The notes: generated from the sequence alone by a model not told the origin. A DNA stretch of 64,000 nucleotides from Chloroflexi bacterium UBA5189 (GCA_002413045.1 DHWF01000051.1:73883-137882), one strand, 5' to 3'. Positions 7,644 to 17,761 are shown, counted from the first letter of the stretch. Numbers and translations are program-made.

Positions 7644-9302
7644 ATGACGACCGGGCGCCTCCTGCCGATGCTCGAAATCGCGCCGCCGCCGCCGAGCGCG
7701 GGCCGCGACGGCGCCGCTCCCGATGACGCTCGCGTGGCTGAATTCCGGCCCGAATCGCGCGTCCTGCCGCGGTTCTACGTGTGGACGCTCGGCTGCCAGA
7801 TGAACCGCAGCGATTCCGAGGAGATGGCCGGCCGCCTGCTCGCGGCGGGCTGCGCCGAGGCCGCGTCGATGGATGCCGCGGATCTCGTCGTGATCAACAC
7901 GTGCGCCATTCGCGAAGCTGCCGAGGCGAAGGTCATCGGGCGCCAGGGCGAGCTGGCGAAGCTGAAGCACGCGAACCCGTCGATGCGCGTCGTGATGACG
8001 GGCTGCGCCGTCCGCGAGATGGACCGCGAGCGACTCGATCACCGGTTCCCAGCGGTCGACCTCTTCCTCCGGCCGGACCAGGAGCCGGAGCTCGTCGACC
8101 GGCTCGGGCTCGCATCGGCCCAGGGGCCTGTCGGGCTGCTCGGGGGATCGAGCGGGGCGACCACCGTGGTCGGTCGAACGGTCGTCGGCGTGGCGGACCA
8201 CCTGTCTGGAACGCGGGCCAGCGCGATCGAGGGCGGCGCCGTCCATCGCAGCTCCGCCGTGTCCGCGTGGCTGCCGATCATCTATGGCTGCGACAAGACG
8301 TGCACCTACTGCATCGTCCCGTTCAGCCGCGGCCCGGAGCGGAGCCGGCCGTTCGACCAGATCGTCGATGAGGCGCGCTCGATCGCGTCGCATGGCTATC
8401 GCGAGGTCACCCTCCTCGGCCAGAACGTCAACTCGTACGGGCACGACCTGGCCCCGGAGGCGAGATTCGGGCATGTCCGGACCGAGCGGTGGGCGGGGCG
8501 GCAGCTCGACCTCGGGAGCCGCCCGGACCTCGCCGAGCTGATCCGTGCGATCGACGGCCTGCGGACGGCGGACGGATCGCCGGCAATCTCGCGGCTCCGG
8601 TTCATCACGTCGCACCCGTGGGACCTGTCGGACCGGCTGATCGCGGCAATGGCCGACTGCCCGTCCGTGTGCGAGGCGCTCCACCTGCCGGTCCAGTCCG
8701 GCGACGACGCGGTCCTGCGGCGGATGGGCCGTCAGTACACGATCGAGCACTACCTCGAGCGGCTCGAGCGGATTCGCGAGGCGGTCCCCGAGCTCGCGAT
8801 CAGCACCGACGTGATCGTCGGGTTCTGCGGCGAGGCGGAGGCGCAGTTCGATTCGACGCTGCGCCTCCTCGAGCGCGTTCGGTACGACCAGGTCTTCGCG
8901 GCGGCCTACTCCGAGCGGCCGGGCACGCCCGCGACGCACCTCGCGGACGACGTCTCATCCGAGGTCAAGCGGCGCCGCCTCAACCAGCTGCTCGCCCTCC
9001 AGGAGCCGATCGGGCTGGAGCGAAACCAATCGTGGCTCGGGCGGGATGTCGAGGTCCTCGTCGACACGATCGTGCCGCCGCGGACGCACGAGCACGACGA
9101 CGACGGCGATGTGTCATCCGAACCACGCCACCTGGACGAGGCGCAGCAGGGCAGCGGCCTCGTCCACCTCTCCGGCCGCTCTCGCGGGAACAAGCTCGTC
9201 CACCTGACGGGTCCGGCGGGCTGGCTCGGCTCGCTCGTCGACGTTCGAATCCAGCACGCCGGCGCGTACGCCCTCAGGGGTGCTCCCGCGACGCATGGGT
9301 GA
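7644..9302 (+). CDS. miaB: tRNA-2-methylthio-N6-dimethylallyladenosine synthase MiaB
   Basis: MiaB is a radical-SAM methylthiotransferase that converts i6A37 to ms2i6A37 in tRNA. The N-terminal UPF0004 domain begins with WTLGCQMNRSDSEEM and carries its three cluster cysteines; the radical-SAM cluster is C216-x3-C220-x2-C223 (GCDKTCTYC). A C-terminal TRAM-like region follows from about 450. At 552 residues it is longer than the usual 440-480: there is an N-terminal extension of about 40 residues, a linker insertion before the SAM motif (about 160-205), one after GQNVNSYGHDL, and an Asp-rich insertion (HEHDDDGD) inside TRAM. Adjacency to miaA, which makes its substrate, supports the call. Confidence 0.95.
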   Translation: MTTGRLLPMLEIAPPPPSAGRDGAAPDDARVAEFRPESRVLPRFYVWTLGCQMNRSDSEEMAGRLLAAGCAEAASMDAADLVVINTCAIREAAEAKVIGRQGELAKLKHANPSMRVVMTGCAVREMDRERLDHRFPAVDLFLRPDQEPELVDRLGLASAQGPVGLLGGSSGATTVVGRTVVGVADHLSGTRASAIEGGAVHRSSAVSAWLPIIYGCDKTCTYCIVPFSRGPERSRPFDQIVDEARSIASHGYREVTLLGQNVNSYGHDLAPEARFGHVRTERWAGRQLDLGSRPDLAELIRAIDGLRTADGSPAISRLRFITSHPWDLSDRLIAAMADCPSVCEALHLPVQSGDDAVLRRMGRQYTIEHYLERLERIREAVPELAISTDVIVGFCGEAEAQFDSTLRLLERVRYDQVFAAAYSERPGTPATHLADDVSSEVKRRRLNQLLALQEPIGLERNQSWLGRDVEVLVDTIVPPRTHEHDDDGDVSSEPRHLDEAQQGSGLVHLSGRSRGNKLVHLTGPAGWLGSLVDVRIQHAGAYALRGAPATHG

Positions 9303-10248
9303 GGGGCGACCAGCACCGCCCCTCCTTGTGCTTGCCGGTGCGACCGCGACCGGCAAGACCGGCCTCTCGATCGAGGTCGCGACCGCGCTGCGCGCGGGCG
9401 GGGTCCCGGCCGAGATCATCTCGGCTGATTCGCGGCAGGTCTTCCGCGGGCTCGACATCGGGACGGCGAAGGCTTCGGTCGAGGCTCGCGCCGGGATCCC
9501 GCACCACGGGCTGGATCTCGCCGATCCCGACCAGGCCTTCTCGGTGGTCGACTACGTGCGCCACGCGCGCGAGGCGCTGGCGGGCATCGCGGCGGGCCGT
9601 GGGCTCGCGCTCCTTGTCGGCGGGACGGGGTTGTACCTGCGGGCCGTCGCGCGCGGGCTCGATGCCGAGGCGCTGCCGTTCGACCGCGAGGTCCGGGAAG
9701 GCATCGAGGCCGCACTTGCCCGCGATGGTCTCGAGCTGGCCGTGGCCAGGCTCCGCGAGCTCGCACCGACGCTGGCCTCGCGGATCGACGTCGCGAATCC
9801 CCGGCGCGTGGCCAGGGCACTCGAAATCGCCGAGCTGCGTGGCGATGCCGCGCCACCGCCGGCCCTCGGCTATCCCGGGCCCGTCAGGTGGGTCGGGCTG
9901 CGGGTTGCTCCGGTCACCCATCGCGAACGGATCGCGAATCGCGCCCACGATCAGTTCGACGCTGGCCTGCTTGAGGAGGCGCGGGCGCTGCGCGCACGGT
10001 TCGACCCGGCGCTGCCGGCGTTCTCCGCGATCGGTTACCGCGAGGCGTGGGCGGTCCTCGATGGAGCGTCGACCCTGGAGCAGGCGATCGAGCTGGATAC
10101 GCAGCGGAACGTCGCGTTCGCGAAGCGGCAGGCGACGTGGTTCCGCTCGGAACCGGGTGTCGAGTGGCTGGAGGTCGGGCCGGGCGACGACTCGGCCGTG
10201 CTCGAGCGCGTCCTCGTCGTGGCGCGCGGGCTGGCGGCGGCCGAATGA
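9295..10248 (+). CDS. miaA: tRNA dimethylallyltransferase MiaA
   Basis: MiaA transfers a dimethylallyl group to A37 of tRNAs reading UNN codons, providing the substrate of MiaB. The 317-residue product has the P-loop GATATGKT (residues 15-22), the conserved DSRQVFRGLDIGTAKA, HHGLDLADPDQAFSVVDY and GGTGLYLRAV motifs, and C-terminal IGYREAW and KRQATWFR segments. ATG at 9295 lies inside the last codons of miaB; a GTG at 9280 is possible but less likely. Its stop overlaps the next start (ATGA), so the genes are translationally coupled. Confidence 0.96.
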   Translation: MGEGRPAPPLLVLAGATATGKTGLSIEVATALRAGGVPAEIISADSRQVFRGLDIGTAKASVEARAGIPHHGLDLADPDQAFSVVDYVRHAREALAGIAAGRGLALLVGGTGLYLRAVARGLDAEALPFDREVREGIEAALARDGLELAVARLRELAPTLASRIDVANPRRVARALEIAELRGDAAPPPALGYPGPVRWVGLRVAPVTHRERIANRAHDQFDAGLLEEARALRARFDPALPAFSAIGYREAWAVLDGASTLEQAIELDTQRNVAFAKRQATWFRSEPGVEWLEVGPGDDSAVLERVLVVARGLAAAE

Positions 10249-11462
10249 GCGCGACAGCGGCGTCGCCCTTCACCGCTTCCGTGCTCGCCTTGCCGGCGGC
10301 GCAGGTCGACGCGTGGCGGATCGAGCGGCAGCTGCTCGGAAGCCGTCGGGCGGAAACGCCGGCGGAGGTCGCCCAGACCCTGGTTGGCGTGCAGGCGCAG
10401 GTCACGTCGTCGGCCGCGCTCGCGATCGCCCTGCGCACGGACGTGTCGCCGCTGAGCAGCGTCGCCACGGAGCAGACCGCGATTGCGCTCCGGGATCGAC
10501 GCCTCGTCCGGTCGTGGGCGATGCGCGGCACGTTGCACCTCTTCGCCGCGACGGACGTGCCCACGGTCGCCGCTGCGCTCAGCAGCAAGGAGAACTGGCG
10601 CCGACCCGCGTGGCTGCGCTGGTTCGGGGTCGATGAGCGGGAGATGGAGGCGCTCATCGATACGATCGGCGAGGTCCTCGACGACGGCCGGCCCCGGACG
10701 CGAGCCGAGCTGGCGGACGAGATCGGGAGCCGGCTCGGCGCGAAGGTGGGCAAGCTCCTGCTCGGCAGCTGGGGCAGCGCCCTCAAGGTCGCCTCGGACC
10801 GGCACTATCTTGTGCAATCCGCGGAGGACGAGGCGGGCGTACGGTTCGTCCGGGCATCGCGCTGGGTCGAGGCGTGGCGCGTCGAGGATGCGGACGAGGC
10901 GCGCGCGTCCCTGATCGAGCGGTACCTCGCCGCCCACGGCCCGGCGACCGCCCACGAGATCCGGCGCTGGTGGGGTGTCTCAAACCTCTCGGAGGTGCGG
11001 CCGGCGATTGCCCGGCTCATCGATCGCCTGAGCGAGGTCGACGTCGATGGCACGCGAGCCTGGGTCCGGGCGGAGGACGTTGATGCGATCGCGTCTGCGC
11101 CGCCGACCGACGGCGCCGTCGTGCTGGTCGGCGGCTTCGATCCGTTCATCGTGGGCGCCGGGCTTCGGGACCAGCTCCTTCCAGCGGCCCACGTCAAGCG
11201 CGTTTCGCGGACCGCGGGGTGGATCTCGCCGGTGGTGCTCATCGATGGCCGAGCCGCCGCCGTCTGGGACTCGAAGCGGGCAGGGGACCGGCTCGCGATC
11301 ACGGTGGATGCGTTCGGCCCGCTCTCGGCGGCGACGCGGCGCGCCATCGGGCGAGCGGCCGAGCGCGTCGCGGCGGTCCAGGGCGCGTCCGCGACCGTGG
11401 CCTTCGGGCCGGTCTTCACCGAGAAGGGACCGCCCCTGGTGATCACGCCAGGCGACGCCTAG
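10245..11462 (+). CDS. Winged-helix (HTH_42) protein, AlkZ/YcaQ-like DNA glycosylase candidate
   Basis: A 405-residue protein of the tandem winged-helix HTH_42 superfamily that includes the interstrand-crosslink glycosylases AlkZ and YcaQ. A Q-x-Q motif (Q50-A-Q52, in TLVGVQAQV) sits where AlkZ has its catalytic pair, and the conserved RGTLHLF signature follows near residue 91. Further winged-helix segments are LIERYLAAHGPATAHEI with RRWWGVS, and a C-terminal beta domain ends in FDPFIVG and LIDGRAAAVW. It starts in an ATGA overlap with miaA. The superfamily is clear; glycosylase activity is inferred from the motif, since many HTH_42 members are uncharacterised. Confidence 0.8.
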   Translation: MSATAASPFTASVLALPAAQVDAWRIERQLLGSRRAETPAEVAQTLVGVQAQVTSSAALAIALRTDVSPLSSVATEQTAIALRDRRLVRSWAMRGTLHLFAATDVPTVAAALSSKENWRRPAWLRWFGVDEREMEALIDTIGEVLDDGRPRTRAELADEIGSRLGAKVGKLLLGSWGSALKVASDRHYLVQSAEDEAGVRFVRASRWVEAWRVEDADEARASLIERYLAAHGPATAHEIRRWWGVSNLSEVRPAIARLIDRLSEVDVDGTRAWVRAEDVDAIASAPPTDGAVVLVGGFDPFIVGAGLRDQLLPAAHVKRVSRTAGWISPVVLIDGRAAAVWDSKRAGDRLAITVDAFGPLSAATRRAIGRAAERVAAVQGASATVAFGPVFTEKGPPLVITPGDA

Positions 11463-11524
11463 CACGTCGAGCCCCGGGTTCGGGTGCCACAATGGCCCGA
11501 ACCTGTTTCGGAGGCCATCGCCCG

Positions 11525-14500
11525 GTGCGCTCCCTGCTCGCGGGGTGGCGGGTGAGCCTGCACCGGACGCGTGCCGATTGGCCGATCGTCGCGGCGGCAT
11601 GGCTGATCACGCTCCTTGCCGCCGTCCTGCTTGCTGCCGGCTTCATCTATCCGACGGCCGCCTCGGAGGCCGGGCTCCGGCGCGCGCTGGCGGATGCGCC
11701 GGCCGGGCAGACGAACGTCGTCGCGTCCATCTACGAGCCGTCGGCGGGGGCCGCGGGGATCGATCCCCCCGTCGAAGCCGACCTGCAGCGGGCCATTGCC
11801 GGGTTGGGCGGGAGCGTCGTCCGCGACTGGCGGGGGAGCGCGACGCTCGGGCTCGCGGGTCTCCCTGACAGCGAGAACGGCGACCAGGCCGTGGTCGGCT
11901 ATCTCGACGACCTCGCGAGCCACACGACCCTCGTCGATGGCGCCTGGCCGGCCGATGCGGGCGACCCATCGGCGCCGATCCAGGTCGTCGTTGCCGACAC
12001 CGTCGCGAGCGCGCTCCATCTCCGTGTTGGCGACAGCCTGCCCTTCGTCGCGCATGCGTCGGCGAACCCGCTGGCCGTGCCGGCGCGGCTCGTGGGCATC
12101 TTCTCGGTCACGTCGGCAGCCGACCCGTATTGGAACGACGACAACCAGCTCACCACCGGGCTCCACGAGAACGGGAGCTACCGGACGCTCGGGCCCTTCG
12201 TGACGACGCAGGACGACCTGCTCCAGCACGCTGGTCTCGCGCAGCTCTTTCTCCAGTGGCGCGTCTTCCCGAGCTTCCAGGCCCTCTCGCTGGACGACGC
12301 CAGCCAACTGCGAGCCAGCGTCGAGGGGCTGGCGGAACGGCTCGGTGTCGATACCGGTCAGCCGTTCACGGTCGAGTCCGGGTTGCCGGCGATCCTCGGC
12401 GACGCCGAGCGCTCGCTGCTCGTGAGCCGGACCGGCGTGCTCCTGCTCTTTGCCCAGCTGTCGATCCTCGCGGCGTACGCGATCGTCCTCACCGCGTCCC
12501 TGCTCGTGGATCACCGGCGGGTGGACACCGCCCTGCTGCGATCGCGCGGCGCGGGCCTGCCGCAGCTGGCGCTGCTGAGCGCCGCCGAGGGCTTCCTGCT
12601 CGCGATCCCGGCCGTGCTGGTGGCGCCGTGGCTCGCCGTCGGCGCCCTCAACCTGCTCAACGTCGCCGGACCGCTCGCCGACGTCGGCCTGCACATCGAT
12701 CCGCGCGTCACGCTCGATGGCTACGTTGCCGCCGGAGCGGCGGGTCTCGCCTGCGTGGTCCTGCTCGTGATCCCGGCGCTGCTGGCGGCGCGCGGGTTCG
12801 CCGCGGAGCACGGCGGGCTGTCGCGCCAGGAGACGCGCACCTTTGGGCAGCGGATGGGCCTTGATGTCGCCCTGCTGGCCATCACCGGCATCGCGATCTG
12901 GCAGCTCCGGCTGTACGGCGCGCCACTCACGAGGAGCGTCCAGGGCGCGCTGGGCCTTGATCCGCTGCTCGTTGCGGCGCCCGCGATTGGGTTGATGGCC
13001 GGCGGCGTCCTGGCCCTGCGCGTGCTGCCGCTGCTGGCCACCGCGGCCGAGGCAGTGGTCTCGCGCGGGCGCGACCTGGTGGCGTCGCTGGGTTCGCGGC
13101 AGATGGCGCGCCGCCCGCTGCGCTACACGCGTTCGGCGCTGCTGCTGATGCTCGCGATGTCGATGGGCGTGTTCGCGCTGTCGTACGCCGCCACCTGGTC
13201 GCGGTCGCAACGCGACCAGGCGGCCTACCAGGCCGGTGCCGACGCCCGGGTCGTGCCCGGCGCCTCGATCGGCAGCCTGCCCGCGTGGGCGCTGCCGAGC
13301 GCGTATCAGGGCGTGCCCGGCGTGGCGCAGGTCTCGCCGGTCGAGCGAATCTCGGGTGGGGTCTCGTTTGCCGCCGGCGGCTCCGCGGATCTCCTCGCAC
13401 TCGATGCCGCCACCGGCGCGGGGGTCGTTCGCTTCCGCAGCGACGAATCGAGCGAGTCGATCGCCGCGCTCATGCAGCCACTCAGCGCCGGCCGCCCACG
13501 ACCGGCCCTCCCTCAGCTGCCCGACGGGACCACATACCTCCGAGTCGTCCCCAACTTCAAGATCACCGCGATCAGCCAGCTCGTCTTTGATCCGGCGACC
13601 CAGGAGGGGAAGGACGTTCCGCTCGATCCGGCCAAGGTGAGCGGCGTCCAGCTGAGCGTCGGCGCGGTCGTCCGGGACGCTCACGGGCTCATATACGACC
13701 TCGAGACTGCTCCCGTGGATGTAGCCGGCGTGCCCACGGCGATCGTGCTGACCCTTGCGCCGACGAAGTCCGGAAACGCCGCCGGGGTCGCGCAGGCGCA
13801 GGCGCGCCTGGACGGGCCGCTGACGCTTGCGGGTTTGAACGTCGCCGTCTGGCTGCCCCAGGACCTGACGACGACCTCCGGGGTCCTCGGGGTGGGCGCG
13901 GTGGCCAGCGGCGCAGATGCCGCCGGACCGTGGGCCGACGTCCCGCTCGCGGCCGCCGCTCTGTGGCACGCGAAGATCGCCCAGGGCCAGCAGGTCCTAG
14001 CCGACGTGCCCACCGCGCAGACGACAGGCACCGCCATCCGGCTCGGCAGCGAGGACGGGCAGGGCGCCCTGCTCGGCAATGGCCCGCAGATCGCGGCCGC
14101 GCGAGTCAGCTTCGTGCCCGCCTCCGTCGCGCCGGGCGGCCCGGTCCCGGTCCTCGTCAATCGCGCCTTTCTCGCCGCGACGACCTCCGCGCCGGGCGAC
14201 ACGATCACGGCGACGCTCGATAGCGTGTCGCGCCGCCTCGAGATCTCGGGCGTCGTCGAGAGCTTCCCGACCACCGATCCGACCAGGCCGCTGGTGGTCC
14301 TCGATGAATCGACGCTCGGCCTGCTGCGGCTCCAGGCGACCGGCACGACCCGCCATGCGGACGAGTGGTGGCTATCGGCCACCGATGGGGCCACTGCGGG
14401 CCTCGCCGACGCCCTCCGGGCGAGCCCGTTCGACAGCGCTGACGTTGTCACGGCGACCGATCGCGCACGCAGCCTGAGCACCGACCCGATCGCGCTCGGG

Positions 14501-14923
14501 ATCATCGGTGCGCTCACGCTCGGATTCATCTCGACCGGTCTGTTCGCGATCGTCGGCCTGACGGTCAGCGCGGCCGTGTCGGCACGCCAGCGACGGACGG
14601 AGTTCGCGCTCCTGCGCGCGCTCGGGTTCTCGGCGCGCCAGCTGTCGGCATCGCTGTGGCTGGAGAACGGCAGCCTCGTGCTGGTCAGCCTGCTGGCCGG
14701 GACGGGCCTCGGGCTCTTGATCGGCTGGCTGGTGCTGCCCTTCGTGACCGTCACCCAGCGGGCGGCGACGCCGGTGCCACCCGTGCTCGTCGAGATCCCG
14801 TGGGATCGGATCCTGCTGCTGGACGGCGTCAGCGCCCTGGCGCTGGGGATCGCGGTCGTCGTGATCGGCGCGGTGCTCCGACGGCTGGGCGTCGGCAGCG
14901 TGCTCCGGATGGGGGAGGACTGA
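11525..14923 (+). CDS. Giant FtsX/MacB-type ABC transporter permease 1
   Basis: A 1132-residue membrane protein with one N-terminal helix (AWLITLLAAVLLAAGF), a large extracytoplasmic domain, a first FtsX-like helix bundle at about residues 290-540, a second large extracytoplasmic domain, and a C-terminal bundle (TLGFISTGLFAIVGLTV, SLVLVSLLAGTGLGLLIGWL). This is the doubled FtsX layout of exporter permeases such as MacB or LolCE relatives. GTG at 11525 is favoured because GGAGG lies ten bases upstream (11510-11514); an in-frame ATG at 11492 has no ribosome site. With the next three genes it forms a complete ABC system. The cargo is unknown. Confidence 0.85.
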   Translation: MRSLLAGWRVSLHRTRADWPIVAAAWLITLLAAVLLAAGFIYPTAASEAGLRRALADAPAGQTNVVASIYEPSAGAAGIDPPVEADLQRAIAGLGGSVVRDWRGSATLGLAGLPDSENGDQAVVGYLDDLASHTTLVDGAWPADAGDPSAPIQVVVADTVASALHLRVGDSLPFVAHASANPLAVPARLVGIFSVTSAADPYWNDDNQLTTGLHENGSYRTLGPFVTTQDDLLQHAGLAQLFLQWRVFPSFQALSLDDASQLRASVEGLAERLGVDTGQPFTVESGLPAILGDAERSLLVSRTGVLLLFAQLSILAAYAIVLTASLLVDHRRVDTALLRSRGAGLPQLALLSAAEGFLLAIPAVLVAPWLAVGALNLLNVAGPLADVGLHIDPRVTLDGYVAAGAAGLACVVLLVIPALLAARGFAAEHGGLSRQETRTFGQRMGLDVALLAITGIAIWQLRLYGAPLTRSVQGALGLDPLLVAAPAIGLMAGGVLALRVLPLLATAAEAVVSRGRDLVASLGSRQMARRPLRYTRSALLLMLAMSMGVFALSYAATWSRSQRDQAAYQAGADARVVPGASIGSLPAWALPSAYQGVPGVAQVSPVERISGGVSFAAGGSADLLALDAATGAGVVRFRSDESSESIAALMQPLSAGRPRPALPQLPDGTTYLRVVPNFKITAISQLVFDPATQEGKDVPLDPAKVSGVQLSVGAVVRDAHGLIYDLETAPVDVAGVPTAIVLTLAPTKSGNAAGVAQAQARLDGPLTLAGLNVAVWLPQDLTTTSGVLGVGAVASGADAAGPWADVPLAAAALWHAKIAQGQQVLADVPTAQTTGTAIRLGSEDGQGALLGNGPQIAAARVSFVPASVAPGGPVPVLVNRAFLAATTSAPGDTITATLDSVSRRLEISGVVESFPTTDPTRPLVVLDESTLGLLRLQATGTTRHADEWWLSATDGATAGLADALRASPFDSADVVTATDRARSLSTDPIALGIIGALTLGFISTGLFAIVGLTVSAAVSARQRRTEFALLRALGFSARQLSASLWLENGSLVLVSLLAGTGLGLLIGWLVLPFVTVTQRAATPVPPVLVEIPWDRILLLDGVSALALGIAVVVIGAVLRRLGVGSVLRMGED

Positions 14924-14926
14924 GCC

Positions 14927-17761
14927 GTGCGCGCCGTGTGGGCCGCGGGCATGCTCCTGCGCCGGCTCCGGAATGAGCGCGGGATCGTGTTGCTGATCGT
15001 CCTCCTCGTGGGGTCGACCAGCTTCGTCTTCGCGGCGGCGCCGCGATTGTTCGATCGTGTCTCCGACAGCGCGCTGCGCTCCATCGCCGAGGCCGCCCGG
15101 CCGGCGGACCGGAACCTCGCGCTCGACCTCAACTCGAGCCTGACGCCGGGCGCCGATGGCGGGGTCGCGAGCGTGCGGGCCTACGGGGATCAGCTCGCGC
15201 AGCAGATCCCACCGTCGCTTGCCGCGATCATCGGCGATCGCGTGCTGCGGGTCACGACCGTGCGCTTCTACGTCCCGCGCCCGCCGCTGATCGAGACGCA
15301 CATCTCGCTCCGCTACCAGGATGGCGTGCAGGACGCGTCGCGCCTCGTGGCCGGTCGCTGGCCGAAGGACCTCGGCGTGCCGATCCACAGCGTCCCGCCG
15401 GGCGTCGCCGGGAACGGCGCGGCCGACGCGCCGCCCATCCCGCTCGAGGTGGCGCTCTCCACCGCCGAGGCCGCCGCGATCGGGGTCAAGCTCGGCGATC
15501 GCCTCAGCGTGACCCTCGACGGGAGCGATCCGCTGGTCCGGGGCGGGATCATCGTGTCCAACCAGAACACGGTGAGCCTGGGTGCGTTCCGCATCGGGCC
15601 GGTCGACGTGCTCATCGTGGGGCTGTTCGAGCCGCTCGACCCGCAGGCGGAGGAGTGGTACGGCGACCCGGGCCTGCTCCAGGTCGAGATGCACGGCTCG
15701 GAGGACAACCCGATCGCGTACGTCACCGCATACATGGCCCCCGAGACGTACCCCGAGATCTGGCAGAGCGGCTTGCCGTTCCACTACGACTGGCGTTTCC
15801 TCGTCGATCCGCAGCGGCTCGACGCCGGCCAGGTCGACGCGCTCCGGGCCGACCTCCACAGGCTCAGCCTGATCGCGGGTTCCGCGGCGGGCGCGCCGGG
15901 CACGGTGACCGTCCTCACCGGCCTGCCGGTGATCATGGACCGCTACGCGGCCGAACGCGCCCTGTCCGAATCGGTGCTGTCGATCGCGGCGATCGGGCCG
16001 TTCGGGCTGGCCGCCGGCGCGCTGGGGATGGTCGCGATCCTGCTGGTGCGGCGCCGGCGGTCGACGCTCGCCCTCGCTCGTGGCCGGGGCGCGTCGGGCG
16101 CCCTCGTCCTCGGCACGCAGCTCTGGGAATCGGTCCTGATCGCCGGCGGCGCTGCTTTGGTCGGGCTGCTGCTGGCGATCCTCGCCGTCCCCGGCCGTGA
16201 CGAGCCGCTGTCACCGACCCTGGCAATCGCCGTCGGAGGCGCGGCGGTCGTGCTCCTCGTGGGTGCGAGCTGGCCGACCGCCCGCCGCTCGCTCGGGCAG
16301 CTGGAGCGTGACGACGCCCCGGTCCTCCGTGTTCCGGCGCGGCGGCTCGTCATCGAGGCGACGGTCGTGGGCGTCGCGGTGGCCGCGACACTCCTGCTGC
16401 GGCAGCGCGGCCTGACCATCGGGCCGGCGGGCACCGTCGCGCAGGTCGACCCGCTGCTGGCATCCGTGCCGGTGCTCAGCGGCCTGGCGGCCGGGATCGT
16501 CGCCGTGCGCCTGTACCCATTGCCGATCCGCGCCCTCGGGTGGCTCGCGGCGCGCCGGCGGGACATCGTCCCCGTGCTCGGGCTGCGGACGATCGGACGA
16601 CAGCCGGCGTCGGCGAACCTGCCGATCCTCGTGCTCCTGCTGACCGCCGCGTTCGGGGCGTTTGCGTCGGTGGTCGCGTCGAGCCTGGACCATGGCCAGG
16701 TCACGGCCTCCTACCTGGGCGTCGGCGCCGACTACCGGATCGAGAAGATCGAGATCGTGGGGCTTGGGGAGCTGGATCCCACCAAGGTGCCCGGCGTGGA
16801 GGCAGTCGCACCCGGCATCGTCGATCCCCTCGCGGCCTTCACCGGCGCGCCCAACCAGCGTGCCTCGATCGATTTCGAGGCGATCGACCCGGTCACCTAC
16901 GACCAGGTCACCGCCGGAACGCCGGCAGATCCACGCTGGCCGGTCGCGTTCCTCGCGGCCCCGACGGGTGATGGCCTCGGCACCCCGGACAACCCCATCC
17001 CCGCGATCCTGTCCAGCCGGCTGCCGGTGGGATCCGCGGACCTCGCGCCCGGCGACACGTTCCGAACGGTGGTCCAGGGCAAGTCGCTGACGTTCCGGCT
17101 CGTCGAGCGCAGGGACACCTTCCCCGGGATCGGCGCGGTCGCCGCATTCACGGTCGTCCCGTATGACTGGGTCAAGGCGGCGATCGGGGCCGGCCTCGCG
17201 TCGCCGTCGACGCTCTGGTTGCGGGCGTCCAGCGGACTGGCCGCACCGCTGGCGGCGGAGATCGCCGCGGTGGGGGAGGCGGCCCGGGTCGTGTCCCGGT
17301 ACGACGCGTACGCGGCGCTCCGCGACGCGCCGTTCGGGGCCGTGATCGAGGCCGGGTACGGAGCGGCCCTGGTGACCGCGGCGATCTACATGGCGATGAC
17401 GATCATCGGGGCGGTGATCCTGTCCGCGGCGCGCCGAACCCGCGACCTCGCGTTTCTGCGAACCCTCGGGGTTACCGACCTCCAGCGGCTGGCCCTCACC
17501 GTCATGGAGCACGCCCCGCCCGTCGTGCTGGCGATCGTACCGGGGGTGGCCCTCGGGATCGGCATCGCCGTGCTGTGTGCGCCCGGCCTCGGGCTCGACA
17601 CATTCGTCGGGGCGACCGGCGTGCCGCTGTACGTCGACGTGCCCGCCCTCGCGATCATGGTCGCGGCCCTCGTCGGCGTGGTCGCCGCGGCGGTCGCGGC
17701 CGGAACGTGGCTGTCCAGTCGGGCGCGGCTGGCCGACGCGCTGCGCATCGGCGACGATTGA
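14927..17761 (+). CDS. Giant FtsX/MacB-type ABC transporter permease 2
   Basis: A 944-residue permease paralogous in layout to its upstream neighbour: an N-terminal helix (IVLLIVLLVGSTSFVFA), a large outer domain (about residues 45-330), an FtsX bundle (about 345-600), a second outer domain, and three C-terminal helices ending in ALIMVAALVGVVAAAVAAG-type sequence. The GTG start at 14927 lies eight bases after a GGGGGAGG ribosome site that is inside the end of the preceding gene, so translation is coupled. It probably pairs with permease 1 as a heterodimer driven by the two ATPases that follow. Confidence 0.85.
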   Translation: MRAVWAAGMLLRRLRNERGIVLLIVLLVGSTSFVFAAAPRLFDRVSDSALRSIAEAARPADRNLALDLNSSLTPGADGGVASVRAYGDQLAQQIPPSLAAIIGDRVLRVTTVRFYVPRPPLIETHISLRYQDGVQDASRLVAGRWPKDLGVPIHSVPPGVAGNGAADAPPIPLEVALSTAEAAAIGVKLGDRLSVTLDGSDPLVRGGIIVSNQNTVSLGAFRIGPVDVLIVGLFEPLDPQAEEWYGDPGLLQVEMHGSEDNPIAYVTAYMAPETYPEIWQSGLPFHYDWRFLVDPQRLDAGQVDALRADLHRLSLIAGSAAGAPGTVTVLTGLPVIMDRYAAERALSESVLSIAAIGPFGLAAGALGMVAILLVRRRRSTLALARGRGASGALVLGTQLWESVLIAGGAALVGLLLAILAVPGRDEPLSPTLAIAVGGAAVVLLVGASWPTARRSLGQLERDDAPVLRVPARRLVIEATVVGVAVAATLLLRQRGLTIGPAGTVAQVDPLLASVPVLSGLAAGIVAVRLYPLPIRALGWLAARRRDIVPVLGLRTIGRQPASANLPILVLLLTAAFGAFASVVASSLDHGQVTASYLGVGADYRIEKIEIVGLGELDPTKVPGVEAVAPGIVDPLAAFTGAPNQRASIDFEAIDPVTYDQVTAGTPADPRWPVAFLAAPTGDGLGTPDNPIPAILSSRLPVGSADLAPGDTFRTVVQGKSLTFRLVERRDTFPGIGAVAAFTVVPYDWVKAAIGAGLASPSTLWLRASSGLAAPLAAEIAAVGEAARVVSRYDAYAALRDAPFGAVIEAGYGAALVTAAIYMAMTIIGAVILSAARRTRDLAFLRTLGVTDLQRLALTVMEHAPPVVLAIVPGVALGIGIAVLCAPGLGLDTFVGATGVPLYVDVPALAIMVAALVGVVAAAVAAGTWLSSRARLADALRIGDD

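Noticed and set aside
9240..9262. tRNA T-loop-like GTTCGAATCC
   Set aside because: It lies within miaB coding sequence and no cloverleaf can be drawn around it.
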